The notes under the pieces are model-generated. The model saw nothing but the letters and a program-made list of their open reading frames with translations, was not told the origin of the DNA and searched no databases. Below are positions 57,063-64,000 of a stretch of DNA of 64,000 nt, piece after piece. The DNA comes from Deltaproteobacteria bacterium (lineage in GTDB: Bacteria; Myxococcota_A; Polyangia; DRWM01; JAAZOP01), in assembly GCA_016218815.1 (NCBI GenBank), contig JACRCX010000092.1, forward strand, positions 1 through 64,000. The letters run 5' to 3'. The stretch's first letter is position 1. Each line of letters starts with the position of its first letter. The position numbers and the translations under genes are program-made.

Positions 57063-60000
57063 TTAGCTGTTGGATTCCGCGGGCGTCGCCGGCGGCTCGG
57101 CCGGCGGCGGTGACTTGGCGACTCGTCGCCCGAACTCCTTGCGCCGGCGCCACAAGGGCAGCACCACCGCGAGCCCCAGCACCGCGACAACTGCCCCGGG
57201 CAGTGCGCCCAGGAACATGCCGAGCAGCCCCTCCGGCCGCGCCTTGAGCAGGCCGCCCACCGCCAGCCCGATCCCGGCCAGCAGGATCTGCGCCCAGGTC
57301 CCCATCGCCGTCGCCCACCCCCAGAGCCGGCGCCTGTAGACCCCGATCGCGCCCGCGACCAGCGCGCCGGCGAAGGCGATCGCCGCGACCACGATCGCGG
57401 GCAGGTTCGCCGCGAGCTGCGGCGGCGCCTCCGGCCTCCCGGAGAAGACGATGGCCGCCGTCCCGCCCGCCAGGACCGCGAAGGCGAAGAACCCGTTGTA
57501 CGCCGGGATCAACCGCACCATCCCGTGCGCCGCCCAACGCTCGGAGAAGCCCACGAACATCACCCACAGCGCGGGCACCAGGAACAGCGTCAGGAACGTC
57601 GCCGCCGTCAGGCCGCCGATGATCGTCTTGGCCATCGGCGCCCACGTCTCCGCGCCCTCGCCGAACTCCGCCGCCAAGGGCACCATGCCGAGGATCGTCG
57701 TGAGCGCGGTCATGAGCACCGGCCGGAAACGCAGCGTCCCCGCCTCGACCGCCGAGGCGAGCAGCGGCTTCCCTTCCTCGCGGTGCGACTGGTTCGCCCG
57801 GTCCACGAGCACGATGCCGTTGTTCACCACGATCCCGACCAGGATGACGATGCCGATGATCGCCGGCACCGAGACCGTCATCCCCGTGATCACGAACGTG
57901 AGCGCCACCCCGATCGCCCCCATCGGCATGGTGAAGAAGATGATGAACGGCTCCAGCAGCGACTCGAACTGCGACGCCATCACCATGTACACCAGCAGGA
58001 TCGCGACCAGCAGCGCGATCGACATGTAACGCTGCGTGTCCTTCAGATCCTCCGCCGTGCCGCCGATCTTGAAGCTGAAGTCCGGCGGGAACTTGTACTT
58101 CGCCAACGCCTCGTCGACCTTCGCCACCACGCCGCCAAGGTCCGAGCCGGGGACCGAGGCGACCAGCGTCACGTAGCGCTGCTGGTTCTTGCGCGTGATC
58201 TCGCTCGGCCCGATCGCCGGCTCGACCGACGCCACGGACGACAGCGGGATCTGCTTGCCCGTCAACGTCGAAACCGGCGTCTGCTCCAGCTCGCGCACGT
58301 CCAGCCGCCGGTCGCGCGGGGCGCGCACCAGGATGTTGTAGTCGTACGCGCCCTCGCGGTAGCGCGAGGCGATCACACCCTGGAAGAAGGTCTGGATCGT
58401 GTTCGTCACGCCCAGCGCCGGCACGCCCAGCGCCGCCATCCGCTCGCGATCCAGCCGCACACGGTATTCCGGCTTCCCCTCCTCCATGCTGAACGTGACG
58501 TCCGCGGTCCCCGGGATCCCCTGGAGGATCTTCTTCAGATCCATGCCGACCGTGCGGGCCAGCTCGAGGTCGTCGGCGTAGACCTGGATCTCGATGTCGC
58601 CCGCCGAGCCGAGGAACATCGGCTGGAAGACGGTCGACTCGAGCCCCGGCACCCGGCGGAACCGCTCGGTCAGGTCCTTCTCCAGGTCCTTCTGGTAGCG
58701 CGAGCGCTCGCGCAGCGGCTTGTACTTGATGCGCAGGATGCCCGAGTGCGGGCCCTTGGAGAAGATCGCCGTGAAGCTCTCGCCCGTGCCGATGTCGCTC
58801 GCGACGAGCTCGACCTCCGGCACCTCCGTCTGCGCGATGCGCTCGATGTCCCGGAAGCGCTTCTCGGTCTCATCCAGCGACGTCCCCACCGGCGCCTCGA
58901 TCTGGAAGATCGAGAACCCCTGGTCGGTCTTGGGGAAGAAATCGAAGCCGAGGCCCCTGCCGGCGGCCATGAGCGAGCCGACGAGGGCCAGGATGCAGAC
59001 CAGGATGGTGGTCTTGCGGAAGCGGACGACGCCGCGCAGCGCCCAGCCGTACGCGTCGCGCACCTTGTCGATCCCCCCGTGGATCCAGCGGCGGTAGAAA
59101 CGCTTCCGGTCCAGCTCCGTGTCGCGCGCCAGGAACCAGGAGGCCAACAGCGGCGTGAGCGTGATCGACACGACGAGCGACGCGGTGAGGGAGACGACGA
59201 TCGTCCACGCCATGTCGCGGAACAGCAGGCCCGCGATGCCGGGGACGAAGGGGATCGGCGCGAAGACCGCGATCGTCGTCAGCGTCGAGGCCGTGACCGC
59301 CATGGTCACCTCGGCCGCGCCCCGGATCGCCGCCGCTTTCGGCTCCATCCCCCGCTCGACCAGCCGCTGGATGTTCTCCAGGACGACGATCGAGTTGTCC
59401 ACGAGCATCCCGATGGCCAGGGCCATGCCGGCCATCGACAGGATATTCAGGGTCAGGCCGAGCTGGTCCATGACGGCGAGCGTGACGATGATCGAGATCG
59501 GGATCGACAACGTCACGACCAGCGAGCCGCGGATCGAAACCAGGAAGATGAAGATCACCAGGAACGTGAAGAGCAGCGCCTCGTAGCCGGTGCTGACCAG
59601 GTTCCCCAGGGAGAGCTTGATGAAGTCGGACTGGTCGAAAAAGACGTCGAGCTTCGTCGATGGGAAGCGCTTCGCGATCTCCGGCAGCGCCTTGCGCACG
59701 GCGTCGGCCGCCTGGACCGTGTTGGCGCCGGACTGCTTGCGCACCGCCAGGAACACCGCCGACTCGCCGTTGGTGCGCACGATGCGCGTCGCCTCGTGGT
59801 ACCCGTCGACCACGTCGGCCACGTCGCGCAGGTGCACCGGCACCATCCGGGCCGTGGCCGTCGGCACCCGCTGCCCCAGCGGACCGTCGGCCAGCCCGGC
59901 CTGCTTGTAGCCGACCACGATGTCCCCCACCTGCGCGACCGACGTGAACCGCCCCTCGCTCTGGATCGCGAACTCCTGCCCGCCCTGCTCCAGCGACCCC

Positions 60001-60755
60001 GACGGGATCTGCACGTTCTCCGCGCGCAGCGTGTTCACGATCTGCTGCACCGTGATGCGGTACGAGCGCAGCCGCTCGGGCAGCACCCGCACCTGGATCT
60101 CGCGCTCCAGCCCACCGTAGGTGTCCACCGCCGCCACGCCCGGCAGGCGCTCGAGCTGCGGCTCGATGTCCCGCGTCGCCATCCGGCGGAGCTGCGACTG
60201 GTCGTAGTTCCCCGAAAGGTAGAGGAACATCACCGGCTGCATCGAAGGGTTGAAGGCGAAGGTCAGCGGGCTCGAGGCGTCGGGCGGCAGGAAGTCGCGG
60301 ATGAAGTCCAGCGCCTTGCGCAGGTCCAGCTCGCCCTGGTTGATGTCGTACCCCCACTCGAACTCGACCAGCACCACCGACGCGCCCTGCTTCGAGGTGG
60401 AGGTGATGTCCGACACGCCCTTGACCGACGCGGCCGCCTCCTCGATCCGCCGCGAGACCAGCTCCTCCATGTCCTCCGGACTGGTGCCCTCGTAGGTCGT
60501 CACAATCCCGGCCAGCGGCAGCGAGACGTCCGGGTACATGTCCAGGCCGAGGCGGGAGAGCGAAAAGAGGCCGAAGCCGACCGCCACGACGTACAGCATC
60601 AGCGTCGTGATGCCGTGGCGGACCGAGGCGCCCGCCAGCGAGCCCTTGCGCAGCTCCACCTGCAGCGGCGGCAGCGTGCTCTGGCCGTGCGCCGGCGGTA
60701 CGCTCGGGCTGCTCGGGGCCGGCGCGCCCGGTTCCTGCGGAGGTACCGAGCTCAT
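57063..60755 (-). CDS. RND (HAE1-type) efflux pump inner-membrane transporter
   Basis: 1230 residues; the ATG overlaps the adaptor stop by ATGA. After a 35-residue Pro-rich N-terminus comes TM1 and the porter domain (LGLDMYPDVSLPLAGIVTTYEGTSPEDMEELV). TM4 carries the proton-relay region (GMALAIGMLVDNSIVVLENI), and a second half with TM10 (GIVILVGIVVNNGIVLVDRAN) and ALTTILGMVPLA follows. Normal RND length is about 1040, and here roughly 150 extra residues add three further hydrophobic helices and a basic tail. It probably exports a drug or lipid through a partner OMF not encoded here. Confidence 0.93.
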   Translation of the reverse strand: MSSVPPQEPGAPAPSSPSVPPAHGQSTLPPLQVELRKGSLAGASVRHGITTLMLYVVAVGFGLFSLSRLGLDMYPDVSLPLAGIVTTYEGTSPEDMEELVSRRIEEAAASVKGVSDITSTSKQGASVVLVEFEWGYDINQGELDLRKALDFIRDFLPPDASSPLTFAFNPSMQPVMFLYLSGNYDQSQLRRMATRDIEPQLERLPGVAAVDTYGGLEREIQVRVLPERLRSYRITVQQIVNTLRAENVQIPSGSLEQGGQEFAIQSEGRFTSVAQVGDIVVGYKQAGLADGPLGQRVPTATARMVPVHLRDVADVVDGYHEATRIVRTNGESAVFLAVRKQSGANTVQAADAVRKALPEIAKRFPSTKLDVFFDQSDFIKLSLGNLVSTGYEALLFTFLVIFIFLVSIRGSLVVTLSIPISIIVTLAVMDQLGLTLNILSMAGMALAIGMLVDNSIVVLENIQRLVERGMEPKAAAIRGAAEVTMAVTASTLTTIAVFAPIPFVPGIAGLLFRDMAWTIVVSLTASLVVSITLTPLLASWFLARDTELDRKRFYRRWIHGGIDKVRDAYGWALRGVVRFRKTTILVCILALVGSLMAAGRGLGFDFFPKTDQGFSIFQIEAPVGTSLDETEKRFRDIERIAQTEVPEVELVASDIGTGESFTAIFSKGPHSGILRIKYKPLRERSRYQKDLEKDLTERFRRVPGLESTVFQPMFLGSAGDIEIQVYADDLELARTVGMDLKKILQGIPGTADVTFSMEEGKPEYRVRLDRERMAALGVPALGVTNTIQTFFQGVIASRYREGAYDYNILVRAPRDRRLDVRELEQTPVSTLTGKQIPLSSVASVEPAIGPSEITRKNQQRYVTLVASVPGSDLGGVVAKVDEALAKYKFPPDFSFKIGGTAEDLKDTQRYMSIALLVAILLVYMVMASQFESLLEPFIIFFTMPMGAIGVALTFVITGMTVSVPAIIGIVILVGIVVNNGIVLVDRANQSHREEGKPLLASAVEAGTLRFRPVLMTALTTILGMVPLAAEFGEGAETWAPMAKTIIGGLTAATFLTLFLVPALWVMFVGFSERWAAHGMVRLIPAYNGFFAFAVLAGGTAAIVFSGRPEAPPQLAANLPAIVVAAIAFAGALVAGAIGVYRRRLWGWATAMGTWAQILLAGIGLAVGGLLKARPEGLLGMFLGALPGAVVAVLGLAVVLPLWRRRKEFGRRVAKSPPPAEPPATPAESNS

Positions 60756-62029
60756 TCGCCCGCTCCGCCCTCGCCCCGACCGCTCGCTTCCCCTCGACCG
60801 CCCGACCGCTCGCCTCCGTCACGGCCGCCCGACCGCTCGCCCCCGCCCCGACCGCTCGCTTCCCCTCGACCGCTCGACCGCTCGCCCTCGCCCGGCGCGG
60901 CGCCGTTCGTGATGACCTCGACCGCCGTCCCTTCCTCGAGCAGGTTGAATCCCTGCACGACCAGCAGGTCGCCCTCGGCCAGGCCGCCGCGCACCTCGGC
61001 GTGGCTGTCCTGGAGCAACCCGCGCTCGATCGCCACCCGGTGCGCCTTCCCGTCGCGAACGACGAAGGCCGCGTACGCGGTCGTGCTGCCGCGCTGGGTC
61101 GGGTCCAGGATCAGCGCCGAGGTCGAGGCCAGGAGCACGTCCTCGCGCCGCTGCAGCTCGACGTCCACCGTGGCCAGCATGCCGTCGCGCAGGATCGTTC
61201 CCGGGTTGTCGACGCGGTACCGGAAACGCACGCTGCGCGACTCGCGGTCGACGGTCGGGCTGACCAGGTCGACCGTCCCGGTGAACGCCCGGTCCGGCGC
61301 CACCTCGACGTAGACCTGCGCCGTCGGCTGCCGTCGCACCTGCTCGACCTCGTGCTCCGGCACGTCGACCCACACGTAGACCGGGTCCAGCCGCACGATG
61401 GTCGCCAGCGGCGTGACGGGCGAGGCCATGTCGCCGACGTCGACGAAGCGCTGGGAGACCCAGCCGGTCATCGGCGCCTTGACGACCGTGTCCTCCACCC
61501 GGAGGTTCGCCTGGTCGACGCCCGCCAGGACCTGGCGGCGCTGCGCCTGCAGCGCGCGGATCTGGGCGTCGATCGGGTCGAGCTGCGAGGCCGGCACGAC
61601 GCCGTCCGCGATCAGCCGGCGCAGGCGCTCCTGCTGCGTCTTGAGGCCGTTGATTTGCGCCGTGATGGCGTCGGCACCCGACTCGGCCTGGCGGACGCCC
61701 GTGTCGACCAGGGCGGTCGCCAGCTCGGCCATCACCGTCTCGTCCTGCGTCACGAAGTCGCCCTCGTCGAAGCCGAGCTTCAGGATCTTCTCCGCCATGC
61801 GCGGCAGGACGTTGACGGATGCCGACGGGCGCACCTCCCCCACGTAGCGCGCCACGTCGCTCACCACCCCCCGCGCGACGCGCTCGACCTGCACCGGCAC
61901 CGCGCGCGCCGCGTCCTCGCCGTCCTCGCCGTTCTTCTTGGCGCACGCGCCGGCGCCCAGGGTGGCGAGGGCCGCGAGCAGGGCGGCGAGCCGGGGAGTG
62001 TGCATCGTCCGAGTTCGCTGATGTGCCAT
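60752..62029 (-). CDS. RND periplasmic adaptor (membrane fusion protein)
   Basis: 425 residues; start chosen at 62029 because an earlier ATG (62074) falls in the promoter. Lipoprotein signal LAALATLGAGAC. The order is lipoyl half (VPVQVERVARGVVSDVARYVGEV), coiled coil (about 95-170; VRQAESGADAITAQINGLKTQQ), then beta-barrel (VKAPMTGWVSQRFVDVGDM, VRLDPVYVWVDVPEHEV) and membrane-proximal domains. The last 45 residues (SSGRGEASGRG and similar) come from a 39-bp direct repeat at 60777 and 60847 and lie beyond the family's normal end. Confidence 0.92.
   Translation of the reverse strand: MAHQRTRTMHTPRLAALLAALATLGAGACAKKNGEDGEDAARAVPVQVERVARGVVSDVARYVGEVRPSASVNVLPRMAEKILKLGFDEGDFVTQDETVMAELATALVDTGVRQAESGADAITAQINGLKTQQERLRRLIADGVVPASQLDPIDAQIRALQAQRRQVLAGVDQANLRVEDTVVKAPMTGWVSQRFVDVGDMASPVTPLATIVRLDPVYVWVDVPEHEVEQVRRQPTAQVYVEVAPDRAFTGTVDLVSPTVDRESRSVRFRYRVDNPGTILRDGMLATVDVELQRREDVLLASTSALILDPTQRGSTTAYAAFVVRDGKAHRVAIERGLLQDSHAEVRGGLAEGDLLVVQGFNLLEEGTAVEVITNGAAPGEGERSSGRGEASGRGGGERSGGRDGGERSGGRGEASGRGEGGAGE
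60777..60886. repeat. 39-bp direct repeat of CGACCGCTCG type at the adaptor 3' end
   Basis: Two 39-bp copies (CCGACCGCTCGCTTCCCCTC-GACCG...) start near 60777 and 60847 and differ at one base. Shorter CCGACCGCTCGCC units lie between them. All encode Arg/Gly/Ser/Glu tail. Confidence 0.85.
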
Positions 62030-62072
62030 CGAGCGCTCCGTCCGTCCCTCCCGCCCCCGGTTCGGAGCCGCC

Positions 62073-62101
62073 AATCAAACGCTTGTTTGGTAAAATGTCA
62101 A
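62073..62101 (-). promoter_or_regulatory. RND operon promoter with TetR-like palindrome in the spacer
   Basis: On the minus strand a consensus -35 TTGACA, a 17-bp spacer and TTGATT. The palindrome CAAAC-AAGC-GTTTG (62076-62089) covers the spacer and -10, where a TetR-type repressor would block polymerase. No repressor gene is in the window. Confidence 0.6.
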
Positions 62102-62119
62102 GGGGGGCGATCGGAGGAA

Positions 62120-62177
62120 GTTGTCGGTTGTTGGTTGTTGGTTCCGGACCAACAACCAATTACCAAGAACCAACGAC
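62120..62177. repeat. hairpin made of GGTTGTT / CCAACAA repeats
   Basis: The left arm GTCGGTTGTTGGTTGTTGGT and the right arm ACCAACAACCAATTACCAAG-AACCAACGAC are nearly complementary around TCCGG. Same CCGGACCAA core as 21399 and 54397. Confidence 0.85.
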
Positions 62178-62188
62178 TGTCCCTCTCG

Positions 62189-62218
62189 TTGACATCCCTC
62201 CTCGGGCGCTTCTACGAT
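62189..62218 (+). promoter_or_regulatory. promoter placing transcription start at or next to the channel gene's GTG
   Basis: -35 TTGACA (62189-62194), 18-bp spacer, -10 TACGAT (62213-62218). The expected start point near 62225 is two bases before the GTG at 62227, and no ribosome site is seen. Confidence 0.5.
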
Positions 62219-62226
62219 CCGCGCTC

Positions 62227-63306
62227 GTGCTGATCCTGGAGTTGTACCGTCGGCTGTACAAGGCGTTCGCGCTGCTGTTCTTCATCCTGGCTCTCGGCAC
62301 CTTCGGCTACCGCTGGATCGGGTACAACGCCGGGCAGGAATGGCCGTACCTCGATTGCCTCTACATGACGGTGATCAGCGTGGCGACGGTCGGCTACGGG
62401 GAGATCATCCCGGTGCGGGAGGTCCCCTGGGGCGAGTCGTTCACGATGTTCATCATCCTCTTCGGGGGCGCCGCAATCCTGTACTTCGGCTCGACGACGG
62501 TCGCGCTGTTCGTGGAGGAGGACCTGCGGCAGGTCTTGCGCCGGCGCAAGATGCGAAAGGTGATCGCCCGGATGAAGAACCACATCATCGTGTGCGGGTC
62601 GGGGGCCACGGGCGCGACGGTGATCCGCGAGCTGTTGGCGACGCGGCACGCGTTCGTGGCGGTGGATCGGGACATCGAGCGGATGCAGAAGCTCGAGGCG
62701 GAGGCGGGCAAGGGCCGGTTCCCGCACATCCTGGGCGACGCGACGGATGACGAGATCCTGGTGGCCGCGGGGGTTCATGACGCGCTGGGGCTGGTGGCCG
62801 CGCTGCCCACCGACAAGGACAACCTGTTCGTGACGGTTTCCGCGCGGCAGCTCAACCCGAAGCTGCGGATCGTCTCGCGGTGCATCGAGGCGGGGACCGA
62901 GTCCAAGCTTCGTCGCGCCGGTGCTAGCGACGTCATCTCGCCCAACGCCATCGGCGGCATGCGCATGGTCTCGGTGCTCATCCGTCCCCAGGTCGTCGAG
63001 TTCCTGGACAAGATGCTACGCGACCGGGAGAAGAACCTGCGCATCGAGCAGGTGACGGTGCCGGCCGACTCGCCGGTCGTCGGCATGGCGTTGCGCGATA
63101 CGCCGATCCGCAAGATCACTCAGCTTCTGGTCATCGCCGCGTACATCCCGGGGGACGAGGACCACTACGTCTACAACCCCGGGCCGGACTTCGTGCTCCA
63201 GGCCGGGAACGTCCTGGTCGTGTTGGGCATGGTCGACGACGTCATCCGCCTGCGCGAGTTCTTCGGCGCGCCCGAGCTCCGCACCAGCATCCTCCCCGGA
63301 CAGTAG
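62227..63306 (+). CDS. TrkA-type potassium channel (Kch-like)
   Basis: 359 residues from a GTG (VLILELYRRLYKAF). TM1 (ALLFFILALGTFGYRWI) is followed by a pore loop with the K-selectivity filter TVGYGEI and TM2 (MFIILFGGAAILYFG). A RCK/TrkA-N domain (about 120-240; HIIVCGSGATGATVIREL) with a degenerate Rossmann glycine set binds nucleotide or Ca. A TrkA-C domain ends it (about 270-355; VTVPADSPVVGMALRD). Expected to be a tetrameric ligand-gated K+ channel. Probably leaderless mRNA. Confidence 0.92.
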   Translation: MLILELYRRLYKAFALLFFILALGTFGYRWIGYNAGQEWPYLDCLYMTVISVATVGYGEIIPVREVPWGESFTMFIILFGGAAILYFGSTTVALFVEEDLRQVLRRRKMRKVIARMKNHIIVCGSGATGATVIRELLATRHAFVAVDRDIERMQKLEAEAGKGRFPHILGDATDDEILVAAGVHDALGLVAALPTDKDNLFVTVSARQLNPKLRIVSRCIEAGTESKLRRAGASDVISPNAIGGMRMVSVLIRPQVVEFLDKMLRDREKNLRIEQVTVPADSPVVGMALRDTPIRKITQLLVIAAYIPGDEDHYVYNPGPDFVLQAGNVLVVLGMVDDVIRLREFFGAPELRTSILPGQ

Positions 63307-63323
63307 GGGCGCTCGCCCCCCTA

Positions 63324-63351
63324 TTGACGCCCGGAATTCGATGCTTATTAT
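63324..63351 (+). promoter_or_regulatory. sigma70-type promoter of dnaK
   Basis: TTGACG (63324-63329), 16-bp spacer, TATTAT (63346-63351), 53 bp before the GTG. No CIRCE inverted repeat was seen. Confidence 0.6.
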
Positions 63352-63404
63352 CACGCCGTCGCAGGACTCCCCCGGGGAAAGGGAAACGTTACGGGAGGTT
63401 TGTC

Positions 63405-64000
63405 GTGAGCAAGATCATCGGAATCGACCTCGGTACCACCAACAGCGTCGTCGCCGTCATGGAGGGCAAGGAGCCCAAGGTGATCGCCAACGAGGAGGGC
63501 GGACGGCTCACGCCGTCGGTCGTCGCCTGGGACGACCGCGGCGAAGTGCTCGTCGGGCAGATCGCGCGACGCCAGGCGATCACGAATCCCGAGGCGACGG
63601 TCTACTCGATCAAGCGCTTCATGGGGCGCAAGTACGGCGAGGTCGGCCAGGAGATCTCGATGGTGCCGTACAAGGTCTTGAAGGCCGACAACGGCGACGT
63701 CTACGTGGAGATCCGCGGCAAGCGCCATTCTCCGCCGGAGATCTCCGCCAAGATCCTCCAGAAACTCAAGCGCGCCGCCGAGAACTACCTCGGGGAGAAG
63801 GTCACCGAGGCGGTCATCACCGTGCCGGCCTACTTCAACGACAGCCAGCGGCAGGCGACCAAGGATGCCGGCCGCATCGCCGGGCTCGAGGTCAAGCGCA
63901 TCGTCAACGAGCCGACGGCCTCGGCCCTGGCCTACGGGCTGGACAAGAAGAAGGACGAGATCATCGCGGTCTACGACTACGGCGGCGGCACGTTCGACAT
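63405..64000 (+). CDS. dnaK: chaperone DnaK (Hsp70), 3' truncated by the window
   Basis: 198 residues visible from a GTG with GGGAGG 10 bp upstream. Hsp70 ATPase motifs are KIIGIDLGTTNSVVAVMEG, VITVPAYFNDSQRQATKDAG, RIVNEPTASALAYGLD and VYDYGGGTFDI, where the usual DLGGGTFD reads DYGGGTFD. No grpE or hrcA lies upstream; a K+ channel gene does. Other Hsp70 paralogs are possible, but identity to canonical DnaK is strong throughout. Confidence 0.95.
   Translation, partial: MSKIIGIDLGTTNSVVAVMEGKEPKVIANEEGGRLTPSVVAWDDRGEVLVGQIARRQAITNPEATVYSIKRFMGRKYGEVGQEISMVPYKVLKADNGDVYVEIRGKRHSPPEISAKILQKLKRAAENYLGEKVTEAVITVPAYFNDSQRQATKDAGRIAGLEVKRIVNEPTASALAYGLDKKKDEIIAVYDYGGGTFD

Noticed and set aside
57525..61313. 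1262-codon plus-strand frame opposite the RND pump genes
   Set aside because: Arg/His/Asp-rich antisense shadow; the minus-strand pump and adaptor are certain.

Overview
The window is very GC-rich (about 70 percent by eye) and reads as an uncultivated deltaproteobacterial-type genome, most likely Myxococcota or a close relative. Pointers are a secreted protein with Cys-rich repeats and a CGDG...EEC module, an AgmX/PglI-like domain joined to VIT and VWA domains, a MYXO-CTERM-like tail (Cys-rich spacer, hydrophobic stretch, RRR), many lipoproteins, and a Tmc/Hmc-like redox complex of the kind known from sulfate reducers. All calls come from reading the sequence; no database search was run.

Layout. 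1-13670: a Tc-toxin-like locus, with the C-terminal end of a TcA-like protein, a Cys-rich seven-bladed propeller protein, a 2696-residue SpvB/TcB/RHS toxin with a lower-GC variable C-terminus, and a lipoprotein joined to it by an ATGA overlap. 13700-14060: decayed AbiEi-type antitoxin. 14095-18742: small membrane protein, TauE/SafE permease, PEP-synthase-like phosphotransferase lacking its usual barrel, and a CBS protein. 18633-19682: two-gene nucleotidyltransferase (toxin-antitoxin-like) cassette between direct repeats, followed by an SLC13 anion transporter. 21496-33491: histidine kinase, response regulator and sigma54 activator, then an Hmc-like membrane electron-transfer complex (NifX-like, HdrD-like, NarI-like cytochrome b, four-cluster ferredoxin, NrfD fused to a hexahaem cytochrome), a second kinase and two more receivers. 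33508-34133: VapBC-type pair. 34321-37820: glgP, rplM, rpsI.

38013-46520: a secreted metallopeptidase, a VIT/VWA protein, then an RNA-repair island: a Ro60/TROVE gene divergent from rtcR, with a sigma54 promoter between them and a gutted rtcA downstream. 46659-56959: surface and outer-membrane proteins and coaX. 57063-62029: RND efflux operon with a palindromic operator in its promoter. 62227-63306: TrkA-type potassium channel, possibly leaderless. 63405-end: start of dnaK.

A second layer runs through the whole window. At least nine families of degenerate short tandem repeats, often joined to hairpins, lie between genes and have also entered coding sequence. One supplies the signal peptide of the RHS toxin, two homologous 74-bp copies interrupt the NrfD-cytochrome gene in frame, one makes a 42-codon ORF, and others extend protein C-termini.
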